10,209 nucleotides of DNA. Origin: Nitrososphaerales archaeon TH5894 (GTDB lineage: Archaea; Thermoproteota; Nitrososphaeria; Nitrososphaerales; Nitrososphaeraceae). Positions within the stretch are counted from its first letter, which is position 1. Every line of letters starts with the position of its first letter. Below the pieces are notes generated by a model. It saw only the letters and a list, made by a program, of their open reading frames with translations. It was not told the DNA's origin and searched no databases. Below, in pieces: positions 1-5,759 of this stretch. The stretch lies in the NCBI GenBank assembly GCA_014523485.1, contig JAATVK010000165.1, positions 1 through 10,209 on the forward strand, in the 5' to 3' direction. A program made the translations under genes and the position numbers.

Positions 1-405
1 TCTTCTTCTATAGATAGCAAAAATAATGATATTGTTATCCCTCTTATGTCAGAAGAACTAGTTGTTACAAAAAAAGAAGTAATAGATGAAGTAACTATTA
101 CTAAAGAACCAACAAAGGAAACTAAAACAGAACAAGTTCAACTAATGCATGAAGAAATAAATATAGAAAGAAGACCGGTTAACAATCTAACAGATACTGC
201 TAATACTAGTACAACAAAAGAAGATATACCTCCAATAGAATCAAAAACTGAGATAAAAATACCATTAAAGAGAGAAGAAGTAGAAGTAACAAAAAAACCC
301 TATGTTAAAGAAGAAATAGTAATAACACGAAAACCCGTAAGTGAAACACGCCAAATAAGTGAGGATATAATAACTGAGCAGATAGTTGAACCAGAAAATA
401 TATAA
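1..405 (+). CDS. DUF2382 (YsnF/AvaK-like) stress protein, 5'-partial
   Basis: The reading frame is open to the left edge, so the gene very likely starts outside the window. An internal ATG at 46 is possible but would cut into the domain, because the preceding residues (IVIPL) look like the normal domain opening. Two DUF2382-type repeats are visible. The first runs from about base 31 to 175 (IPLMSEELVVTKK ... MHEEINIERRP) and the second from about 256 to 390 (IPLKREEVEVTKKPYVKEE ... ISEDIITEQI). They are joined by a short Thr/Ser/Glu linker. The family is widespread in stress-tolerant bacteria and soil archaea and often accompanies PRC-barrel domains; its biochemical role is not established. 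The protein is highly charged, has no membrane segment and should be cytoplasmic. It faces a paralogue at 808-1470 and shares exact DNA blocks with it. Family assignment is firm; function is unknown. Confidence 0.8.
   Translation, partial: SSSIDSKNNDIVIPLMSEELVVTKKEVIDEVTITKEPTKETKTEQVQLMHEEINIERRPVNNLTDTANTSTTKEDIPPIESKTEIKIPLKREEVEVTKKPYVKEEIVITRKPVSETRQISEDIITEQIVEPENI
118..160 (+). repeat. 43-base perfect inverted repeat, copy A (pairs with 1020-1062)
   Basis: This stretch is the exact reverse complement of 1020-1062. It lies inside the first DUF2382 repeat of both genes and encodes ETKTEQVQLMHEEI in each. Identity stops abruptly at both ends. Confidence 0.95.
251..325 (+). repeat. 75-base perfect inverted repeat, copy A (pairs with 882-956)
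   Basis: This stretch is the exact reverse complement of 882-956, including synonymous positions. In both genes it encodes the second DUF2382 repeat core (KIPLKREEVEVTKK followed by PYVKEEIVI). The spacer to the other repeated block is 90 bases here but 63 in the partner, a 9-codon difference. Confidence 0.95.
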
Positions 406-807
406 TAATAATAATTATTTTAAAATACACACTTATCTTACTAATAGAAGTACAATAATATAATAAGTTATTATATAAATTATTATTTATGTATTTAAGA
501 TAAACGTACGTATGAGAAAAAAAAATAGACATCCATAAATTTATAAATATTAAACTAAACAAATTTTATTCATATTTGGTTTCAATTGTTGAATTAGCTG
601 TTTGTATTTATTACTTATAATATAGTACTATTTTGTACTTTTGTCAGCCTGTGACTATTATGAAAAGTATGGAAACAATACTATTAATTAATTATTTATT
701 TAGTGTTCTCTCTAAATTATTAAATAGAAACAGAAAATGTTAATACTAAATATTAGTTAAACTGTGATCGTCGATATCAATTTTTATCTAGATTATTCAT
801 CCATACT
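406..807. other. Non-coding spacer between convergent DUF2382 genes
   Basis: This 402-base A/T-rich spacer lies between two convergent stop codons, so it should hold the 3' ends of both transcripts. I see no tRNA-like or GC-rich structured segment. The only T-rich runs are short and no clear terminator stands out. A 27-codon ATG frame at 660-743 is not supported by a ribosome site or a recognisable sequence. The flanking inverted repeats make this spacer the loop of a potential large snap-back structure. Confidence 0.6.
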
Positions 808-1470
808 TTACCTAGAAGTATCTCGTTCTTCAAATGCGATATTCTCTTTTATCTCTCTAGTGTCAGTAAAATCCTTCTTTTTTATTACTATTTCTTCTTT
901 AACATAGGGTTTTTTTGTTACTTCTACTTCTTCTCTCTTTAATGGTATTTTTATCTTTTCTTGTGATTGTATTGGGCTTTGCGCTTCTGTTTGCCCACTT
1001 GGAGGTCTTCTCTCAATACTTATTTCTTCATGCATTAGTTGAACTTGTTCTGTTTTAGTTTCTGTAATAGGTTTTTTAGTAACTGTTGTTTGATTCTCTT
1101 GAGAAACCTTAGAGACATTCAGTTTTTCCTGAGTTAATGGTAGATGTTGTTGATTCGTTTCTTCTTCTTCTTGTTGTTGTTGAATATTTTCATAAATAAT
1201 ATCAGAATTACTTTCGGCATTCATGATAGTTGATGATTGCTCATCTTGATATTTACTCAATTCTTGTTCAGAGAATTTGAATTTTAATACATCACCATCA
1301 TAACTTTCTGCTTGATCTTTTGGAATGTAGAACTTTTTTTTATTAATTATTCCTTTTTGTACTAATACATAATTATCCTTAACTTCTTGGACTTCACCAA
1401 AATCTTCATCATTAATACCTCTTACTTTTTTTTTTATAACATCTTTCCAATCTATACTACTAGAACTCAT
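808..1470 (-). CDS. PRC-barrel-like plus DUF2382 stress protein
   Basis: The protein has 220 residues. Residues about 8-70 (DWKDVIKKKVRG..DEDFGEVQEV ... FYIPKDQAESYDGD) have the beta-rich pattern of a PRC-barrel-like domain, a small fold found in RNA-processing, photosynthetic and stress proteins. Residues about 72-108 form a Gln/Glu-rich flexible linker. Residues about 109-156 and 172-217 are two DUF2382 repeats, with ETKTEQVQLMHEEI and IPLKREEVEVTKKPYVKEE. This matches the architecture of YsnF-like general-stress proteins, whose molecular activity is unknown. The ATG at 1470 is supported by GGAGTG (1485-1480 on this strand), 9 bases before it. An A/T-rich TATA-like stretch lies near 1511-1521. 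There is no signal peptide or membrane segment. It is convergent with, and partly identical in DNA to, the gene at the left edge. Confidence 0.85.
   Translation of the reverse strand: MSSSSIDWKDVIKKKVRGINDEDFGEVQEVKDNYVLVQKGIINKKKFYIPKDQAESYDGDVLKFKFSEQELSKYQDEQSSTIMNAESNSDIIYENIQQQQEEEETNQQHLPLTQEKLNVSKVSQENQTTVTKKPITETKTEQVQLMHEEISIERRPPSGQTEAQSPIQSQEKIKIPLKREEVEVTKKPYVKEEIVIKKKDFTDTREIKENIAFEERDTSR
882..956 (-). repeat. 75-base perfect inverted repeat, copy B
   Basis: Exact reverse complement of 251-325, within the second DUF2382 repeat of the minus-strand gene. The match ends sharply on both sides, while the flanking codons differ. Confidence 0.95.
1020..1062 (-). repeat. 43-base perfect inverted repeat, copy B
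   Basis: Exact reverse complement of 118-160, within the first DUF2382 repeat of the minus-strand gene. Confidence 0.95.
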
Positions 1471-1939
1471 AAATTATTACACTCCATAAGTTATTTAATA
1501 ATTAAGTAATTATAATAAATTTTATCTGTTTATACTTTAGAAAATTAACAAATTGATTTTTTTATTTTCTTTAATAATTATTCGAAATATTTTCAATAGA
1601 AGATCTACTTTACTTTGTGAAAACGTGGCAGCGTTTCATTGATCAAAGCTTAGTTACATTAAGAGCACAATACAAAACTACCATTTCCTTGGTTAACCTA
1701 CATGAAAAAACCCTTATTTATCCACGTCTAAACCTTATATACTAACACATATAGAACTCGATTGACATAATATAAAACCTCACTTTCATAATGATAATAC
1801 TATGCAAGAAAAACTTTGTATTATTTAATCTTATTTACCGATTCCTACCAAAATAGTATAATATTATTTACAATTAATATATACAGTTTGAATAAAATAA
1901 AATCTAATAGATCTTCAATTTTGTAAAAATAAACTCTGT
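1471..1939. other. Long spacer with a GC-elevated island
   Basis: This 469-base spacer contains the promoter side of the 808-1470 gene (about 1480-1530) and the 3' side of the 1940-2143 gene. Most is A/T-only sequence. The exception is about 1617-1738, which is visibly richer in G and C and is listed separately. A TATA-like CCTTATATAC occurs at about 1733-1742 on +. No annotated-size ORF is present. Confidence 0.6.
1617..1738. other. GC-elevated island: candidate ncRNA or gene remnant
   Basis: A hand count gives about 36% G+C over 118 bases, clearly above the flanking spacer. Complementary hexamers ACGTGG (1623-1628) and CCACGT (1722-1727) bracket it, and the palindrome GGTTAACC lies at 1691-1698. 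On + one frame stays open from about 1582 to a TAA after 1738. Its translation includes VKTWQRFIDQSLVTLRAQY from a GTG at 1618. I recognise no family in it, and several codons (CGT, CAG) are unlike the AGA-rich genes around it. It could be a structured RNA or a decayed coding fragment. Strand and exact ends are undetermined. Confidence 0.3.
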
Positions 1940-2143
1940 TTAGTTTTTTTCTAATATCATATAAGTATATTCTTCCGTATCGGTAGGATCAATACGTAAT
2001 ATTAAAGGATAATTACATCTTACACATTTTGTATTAAGATATCCTTCTTGACATTTGAATAAATTTTCTTCATCTTCTACAGATACATCATGTCCACTGA
2101 GTGTACAATTAATCTGTTTTGATGAAATTAAAAAATAACTCAT
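1940..2143 (-). CDS. Small Cys-rich (zinc-ribbon-like) protein, unknown function
   Basis: The protein has 67 residues. Likely metal ligands are C13 and H18 (CTLSGH), C31, and the pair C40-x2-C43 (TKCVRCNYPL). The pattern resembles small zinc-ribbon proteins that begin with a C-x-L-x-G-H motif and end with a C-x2-C knuckle (DUF1660-like), but I cannot assign a family firmly. Such proteins may bind nucleic acid or protein; no catalytic motif is visible. The rest is acidic, with no membrane segment. The ATG at 2143 is preceded on this strand by a TATA-like TATATAAATTTA at about 2198-2187, roughly 45 bases upstream. It therefore appears to be transcribed alone, well separated from the nuclease gene upstream on the same strand. 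Confidence 0.65.
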   Translation of the reverse strand: MSYFLISSKQINCTLSGHDVSVEDEENLFKCQEGYLNTKCVRCNYPLILRIDPTDTEEYTYMILEKN

Positions 2144-2483
2144 ATTATTTATTATGTCAACCCCCTATAATTAACCTTGTCCTGTAAATTTATATAGTAA
2201 TAAAATACTACTTATAAGTACTAGAAGAAAAAAATATTAGCTATCTTGTCTAATTATGTTAATTACATTTTTCTTATTTTTTATCTTGATTTTTCTTGTT
2301 CTTCTTATCTAATACAAAAAATAAGAAAATAGAAAATTGATTTTTTATTTTTCATAAGAATATATTTTTTATTTAATGATCACATAATGAAAATGGATAA
2401 TCTTTCAATAGGTAAGATATATAAAAGTTAAATAAGCATAAATTAAAGTGTTATTTATACACTGAATTAAATGGTATAATTAA
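2144..2483. other. Spacer between nuclease and small Cys-rich gene
   Basis: This 340-base A/T-rich spacer contains the promoter of the 1940-2143 gene at its left and the 3' end of the nuclease gene at its right. Pyrimidine runs of both orientations are frequent. A 14-base inverted repeat (2269-2282 with 2316-2329) is made mostly of homopolymer tracts. No gene was found. Confidence 0.6.
2313..2336 (-). terminator. Possible T-tract terminator for the minus-strand nuclease gene
   Basis: Read on the minus strand this is a pyrimidine-rich run with six consecutive T (TTTTCTTATTTTTT core). It is the kind of U-rich tract at which archaeal RNA polymerase releases. It lies about 150 bases beyond the nuclease stop codon, and its 14 bases can pair with 2269-2282. 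The low complexity makes this a weak call. Confidence 0.3.
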
Positions 2484-3323
2484 TCAAGTAGTTGTATTGG
2501 TGGTATCGTTAATTTTTAAATCTATAACACTTGGTATATCTAAGATATCTATTTCGTTGGCCATTTCTTTAGCTTCTTCTGTTTCATAATTCTTACTATC
2601 CATACAAACCTCATAAAATTTACACCAAGGACATTTTCGGCTTCTGATTTTTTCTGAAAGTCTTGGTAATATAGTAACATCTTCATTTTCTAAAGCTTTC
2701 ACAAAAAGATTCTTTCTTCTAATCATTTCATTTTTTAAAATTTCTCTGGTAATATCATTAGCAGGTAGAAATATTTCCCAACTCTCTATTTCAGGAGATT
2801 TTGAATTAAAAGGTCTAAAGAAATAATCTCCATGAGGATCACTTTTAATCCATTTTAACTCTTTAATATTATATTTTATAGAAATAATACCTTTTTCTAT
2901 TCCTGTTATTACAAGATAGTATAGTAATTGCCTGAGGTAAGATTTAAATTTATCATCAGTAACGTTCAATCTTTGTGTATTCATAGTATCCTTTAATTCA
3001 ACAATTACATCACTATTCATTATGTCAGGACGTCCAGTCAATCCATCCATTTCTAATTCTGCTTGTGATACTCCCAAATCTGCCAGATTAGTAATAACTA
3101 ATTCACTTGCCTCTCCTCTTACAAAATGCTGTACAGTTTCATTTGATATAACGTCTAATTCAGGTAATTTACGGGCGTAATACTGTTTTCTTATACAGGA
3201 AGAAGGAATAATATCGGATACATGTACTTTATTATCTAACCTTCTTCTTTGCTCGTACCTTTCCTTAAGTTTATTTTTTAAGAATGTAGTAAATTCATCA
3301 TTTTTGCTTATTATGATTCCCAT
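2484..3323 (-). CDS. Cas4/RecB-like PD-(D/E)XK nuclease with Fe-S cysteines
   Basis: The protein has 279 residues and should be a DNA exonuclease. An early cysteine C43 (PSSCIRKQYYARK) precedes the nuclease core D100 (GRPD), E109 and K111 (VELKD), then the Q132-LLYY motif typical of the Cas4/RecB nuclease family. Three more cysteines close the fold as CPWCKFYEVC (C221, C224, C230). One N-terminal plus three C-terminal cysteines is the known Cas4/AddB-type iron-sulfur arrangement that clamps the nuclease domain. All catalytic and cluster residues are present, so it looks active. No cas1, cas2 or CRISPR repeats are nearby, so it is a solitary Cas4-like protein. Its neighbours across a 0.8-kb divergent region are Ku and LigD, suggesting DNA repair rather than immunity; that is inference. 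TATA-like sequence lies at about 3333-3346, and a purine-rich GGGAAAGG stretch sits just before the ATG. Confidence 0.85.
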   Translation of the reverse strand: MGIIISKNDEFTTFLKNKLKERYEQRRRLDNKVHVSDIIPSSCIRKQYYARKLPELDVISNETVQHFVRGEASELVITNLADLGVSQAELEMDGLTGRPDIMNSDVIVELKDTMNTQRLNVTDDKFKSYLRQLLYYLVITGIEKGIISIKYNIKELKWIKSDPHGDYFFRPFNSKSPEIESWEIFLPANDITREILKNEMIRRKNLFVKALENEDVTILPRLSEKIRSRKCPWCKFYEVCMDSKNYETEEAKEMANEIDILDIPSVIDLKINDTTNTTT

Positions 3324-3676
3324 TTCCTTTCCCTTTTATATTTATAGAAATACTAGATATAAATATATTTTATGTGTCCTGTAACAATGATCTTTCATTA
3401 CTTTTTTTAGTAATTACCAATTTGAATAGGAATACTTTAATGCATTATTAATAGTTTTATAACAATTACTTTAATAAAATAAGAATAAATTTAAAAATGG
3501 AATATTAAATAAATTCAATTCTCAATATTTGATATTCAAAAAATTTACTATACATTTTCATCATTTTGAAATATTACATTAAAATGATAATGAATGATTA
3601 CAACACATTCTACAATTATCAATTATATAATACCTTGTATTGTAAATTTATTAAATAATTTAAAAAATAAAGTTTT
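3324..3676. other. Spacer upstream of the nuclease gene
   Basis: This 353-base A/T-rich spacer has the nuclease promoter region at its left end and the terminator of the 3677-3886 gene at its right end. An 8-base inverted repeat (ATCATTTT at 3560-3567, AAAATGAT at 3581-3588) is weak enough to be chance. No gene was found. Confidence 0.6.
3655..3672 (-). terminator. T-rich terminator after the 69-aa gene
   Basis: On the minus strand, directly beyond the stop codon at 3677, the sequence reads CTTTATTTTTTAA. This is a U-rich release tract of archaeal type with no hairpin. Its position just after the stop supports the call. Confidence 0.4.
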
Positions 3677-3886
3677 TTATTTCCTAATAGAAATCACTAA
3701 TGCACTATAGCTAGTTTCTCTATTAAGATTGTGTATAAATCCATATGAACTATATTTAATATCTTTAAGTTCTAATTCTGGATTTTCTGTTAAAAAAGTA
3801 GTTATTTTTTCTCCAAGACTTTCAGGTGAGTCACTTTCAAATCCTCTAATATACGAACTTAACTGATTTGTATTATTTAGATTCAT
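3677..3886 (-). CDS. Small unknown protein with a Cse60-like pattern
   Basis: The protein has 69 residues. After a polar N-terminus it reads EKITTFLTENPELELKDIKYSS and ends SYSALVISIRK. A helix followed by an I-x-D-I-K-Y strand and a terminal A-L-V-I strand resembles the small Cse60-like family known from Bacillus sporulation. That family is also found outside spore formers, where its function is unknown. The resemblance is by eye and tentative. It has no cysteines, membrane segment or catalytic motif. The ATG at 3886 has a TATA-like TTTATAAG centred about 30 bases upstream on its strand, so a leaderless or nearly leaderless mRNA is expected. It diverges from the Ku gene across 280 bases. Confidence 0.6.
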   Translation of the reverse strand: MNLNNTNQLSSYIRGFESDSPESLGEKITTFLTENPELELKDIKYSSYGFIHNLNRETSYSALVISIRK

Positions 3887-3911
3887 TTTAATGTTAAATA
3901 GAATCTGTTGA

Positions 3912-3920
3912 CTTATAAAT
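3912..3920 (-). promoter_or_regulatory. TATA-like box for the 69-aa gene
   Basis: On the minus strand it reads ATTTATAAG, centred about 30 bases before the ATG at 3886. This is the usual archaeal TATA spacing for a leaderless transcript. Confidence 0.45.
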
Positions 3921-4081
3921 TAACTATAAAATACCTGAAAAAGTAGTTAAAATATACTATGAATTTAGATTAGCAGATGTAAATATCGAGATAATATTCT
4001 TTATATTAATGAATCATGAGAATGATGTATAGGCTCTTCATTTTGCCTTTTCCCATTTATTACATAGATAAAATTTTTCTA

Positions 4082-4104
4082 GATGATTATTCAGAATAAT
4101 CATC
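4082..4104. promoter_or_regulatory. Perfect palindrome upstream of Ku, candidate operator
   Basis: The half-site GATGATTATTC (4082-4092) is followed by one A and then its exact reverse complement (4094-4104). The whole is an uninterrupted 11+1+11 palindrome. It ends 62 bases before the Ku ATG and about 33 bases before the Ku TATA-like box, a position used by archaeal activators or upstream repressors. It is also in the divergent region of the 69-aa gene. The lack of a loop makes a dimeric protein site more likely than an RNA hairpin, though a terminator-like role is not excluded. Confidence 0.55.
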
Positions 4105-4136
4105 CAACTAAAGATACATATCTTTATTCCATAGTT

Positions 4137-4144
4137 GTTTAAAG
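4137..4144 (+). promoter_or_regulatory. TATA-like box for Ku
   Basis: GTTTAAAG is centred about 27 bases upstream of the Ku ATG. This matches the archaeal TATA-to-start distance for leaderless mRNA. No clear Shine-Dalgarno sequence precedes the ATG, which agrees. Confidence 0.45.
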
Positions 4145-4166
4145 GATTGTAGGGTATACTATTAGT

Positions 4167-5009
4167 ATGGCTGCTCGCACTATATGGAAAGGCAGTATAT
4201 CTTTTGGACTAGTCAACATACCTGTTCAGGTTTTTGTAGCTACACAAAAAGATGAGTTTTCATCTTTTAATCAATTAGATGAAAAAGGTCACAAAATTAA
4301 ATATAAAAAATGGTGCCCAATAGAAGAAAGGGAAATTCCTTGGTCTGAAATAAAGAAAGGCTACGAAATTACAAAAGACAATTATGTTGTTTTAGAAAAA
4401 GAAGATTTAGAGAATATCAAATTAAAGACTACACATACAATAGAGATTAATGAATTCATAGATTCAGAAGAATTTGATCCTCTATTTATCGAGAAGACCT
4501 ATTATATTGGTCCTGACACTGGAATGACAAAGAAGAAGAAAAATACATCCCCTCCCACTAGTAAAGCCTATTCTCTATTTGTCAAGATTCTCAATGAGAC
4601 TAATAAAGTAGCAATAGGTAAGGTGGTCTTAAGAGATAAAGAACATTTGGTTGCTTTAAGATCATATCAAAGAGGCCTCATAATGCATCAGTTAAAATAT
4701 TTAGACGAGATAAAACCCATGGATGAAGTTGAAGGTATTTCTAGCGTTCAGCAGCCTAAGGTCGAGGATAAGGAGTTATCTTTAGGAAAGACATTAGTTG
4801 ATAACTTAACTAATGAACAATTTGATATAGGTAAATATTCAGATACTTACTCTAAAGAAGTAAAAAAACTAATAGAAGCAAAATCAAAAGGACAGAAAGT
4901 TACTATCGGGAAAGAAGAAGATAAAGCTGAAGATACTACAAACTTACTTGAGGCTCTTAAAGCTAGCATTGATCTAAAAAGCAAACCCCATAGACAAAAG
5001 AAAAATTAG
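4167..5009 (+). CDS. ku: Ku protein, bacterial-type NHEJ end-binding factor
   Basis: The protein has 280 residues, the usual size of bacterial Ku. Ku homodimers ring double-stranded DNA ends and recruit LigD for non-homologous end joining. The opening signature WKGSISFGLVNIPV (7-20) is diagnostic. The body continues with EIKKGYEITKDNYVVLEKEDLE, GKVVLRDKEHLVALR and the conserved YSDTYSKEVKKLIEAKSKGQKV near 224-246. The C-terminal LLEALKASIDLKSK helix and Lys-rich tail match the LigD-recruiting, DNA-contacting end of bacterial Ku. Only one cysteine remains (C50, KKWCPIEEREI) where many bacterial Ku proteins have a C-x2-C knuckle. The ATG at 4167 gives a full-length N-terminus. The 165-aa gene starts 17 bases downstream, implying co-transcription, and ligD follows. 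Codon use matches the neighbours, so transfer, if any, was not recent. Confidence 0.97.
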   Translation: MAARTIWKGSISFGLVNIPVQVFVATQKDEFSSFNQLDEKGHKIKYKKWCPIEEREIPWSEIKKGYEITKDNYVVLEKEDLENIKLKTTHTIEINEFIDSEEFDPLFIEKTYYIGPDTGMTKKKKNTSPPTSKAYSLFVKILNETNKVAIGKVVLRDKEHLVALRSYQRGLIMHQLKYLDEIKPMDEVEGISSVQQPKVEDKELSLGKTLVDNLTNEQFDIGKYSDTYSKEVKKLIEAKSKGQKVTIGKEEDKAEDTTNLLEALKASIDLKSKPHRQKKN

Positions 5010-5026
5010 AGGATGGTAGATAGTTA

Positions 5027-5524
5027 ATGCTTTTCCAGACAGAGACAGAAAAAACAATAGCAACCGCAACAAAACCAGAAGTAGAATCAGGAAGAAAGAT
5101 TCTAAATGAATGTTTAAGAAATTCAATGAATTTTAGAAATCAGAATGTAAATCTTGCGAAAATAGAGCTAAATTCGCCTACAAAAAAAGACGATTTAATT
5201 TATAGCTATCAATGGATGACTGATGCAGAAATGCAGCTAATTGTGAATAGGTTTATTAAGTTTTCTTCATTATTATGTTTAGCTTCATCGTCAACACCAT
5301 CATCTTCAACAAATGAATCAACAGACAAAGAAATACAGCAAAAACAACAACAACAACCACACCTAATAATTGATGTATTCGGTCAAGAGACTGAACCAAT
5401 ATGTACTTACTATAGATGTCGTCACAAGTTTTCACTACATGGTCTACGCACGCATGCTTGTAGATGTAAACATCCTATGAACAAAACACTTGGAGTATTC
5501 ATGAGGTATGATGAAGAAAAATAA
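5027..5524 (+). CDS. Cys/His-cluster protein in the Ku-LigD operon, unknown function
   Basis: The protein has 165 residues and I do not recognise the family. Three parts are visible. A helical N-terminal region (about 15-82) ends YQWMTDAEMQLIVNRFIKF. A Ser/Thr-rich then Gln-rich low-complexity linker covers about 86-111. The C-terminal domain (about 112-163) holds a dense cluster: C126-x4-C131-x-H133-x4-H138-x4-H143-x-C145-x-C147-x-H149. That spacing suggests one or two bound zinc ions and perhaps nucleic-acid contact. It starts 17 bases after the Ku stop with no separate promoter visible, so it is probably translated from the Ku message. It lies between Ku and LigD on the same strand. A role in DNA-end joining is inferred from position only. 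There is no signal peptide or membrane segment. Confidence 0.75.
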   Translation: MLFQTETEKTIATATKPEVESGRKILNECLRNSMNFRNQNVNLAKIELNSPTKKDDLIYSYQWMTDAEMQLIVNRFIKFSSLLCLASSSTPSSSTNESTDKEIQQKQQQQPHLIIDVFGQETEPICTYYRCRHKFSLHGLRTHACRCKHPMNKTLGVFMRYDEEK

Positions 5525-5546
5525 TAATTTATTATAAGGGATTTGC

Positions 5547-5630
5547 ATGAACTATTCAGTAAGAGAAAATGTTGCAGTTAAGCATTTGAGAATGAGACAT
5601 AGAAATTGGAGTAATAGAATCAATCGCTAA
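5547..5630 (+). CDS. Possible 27-aa basic microprotein
   Basis: An ATG at 5547 opens 27 codons ending in TAA at 5630. It lies 22 bases after the Cys/His-protein stop. An AAGGG stretch at 5536-5540, six bases before the ATG, could serve as a ribosome site. The product is strongly basic (eight Arg/Lys, MRHRNWSNRINR ending). It has no recognisable homology and may be a chance frame. Confidence 0.2.
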   Translation: MNYSVRENVAVKHLRMRHRNWSNRINR

Positions 5631-5702
5631 AAGAAGATTGAAGAAACATATAGAAAATCTATCAGAAATTTGTTACCTTTTGGTATGATATTGTTGACTA
5701 CG

Positions 5703-5710
5703 TATATAAT
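5703..5710 (+). promoter_or_regulatory. TATA-like box for ligD
   Basis: TATATAAT lies about 50 bases before the ligD ATG and would give a short leader. A second candidate, CTATATTG at about 5734-5741, sits about 23 bases before the ATG and would give a leaderless message. Either means ligD can be transcribed apart from ku. Confidence 0.35.
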
Positions 5711-5759
5711 TAATACTACTTCTCGTTTTTTCTTCTATATTGTAAATTAGTGGCACAAA

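Noticed and set aside
305..562. 85-codon minus-strand frame overlapping the first DUF2382 gene
   Set aside because: Hydrophobic Leu/Ile/Tyr-rich translation typical of A/T-rich antisense frames; it overlaps a supported coding region.
660..743. 27-codon hydrophobic frame between the DUF2382 genes
   Set aside because: Short, A/T-driven composition, no ribosome site; consistent with chance.
2269..2329. 14-base inverted repeat with 33-base loop
   Set aside because: Arms are almost entirely T or A homopolymers with one C/G pair, so pairing by chance is likely. Kept only as a weak terminator note.
2484..3323. Cas4-like gene as part of a CRISPR-Cas locus
   Set aside because: No repeat-spacer array and no cas1, cas2 or effector gene in the window; the solitary form is the simpler reading.
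3560..3588. 8-base inverted repeat ATCATTTT/AAAATGAT
   Set aside because: Expected by chance in this A/T-rich spacer and not placed at a promoter or gene end in a telling way.
4022..4099. 25-codon ATG frame upstream of ku overlapping the palindrome
   Set aside because: No ribosome site, no recognisable sequence, and the overlap with the palindrome explains part of it. Leader-peptide control is not expected in archaea.
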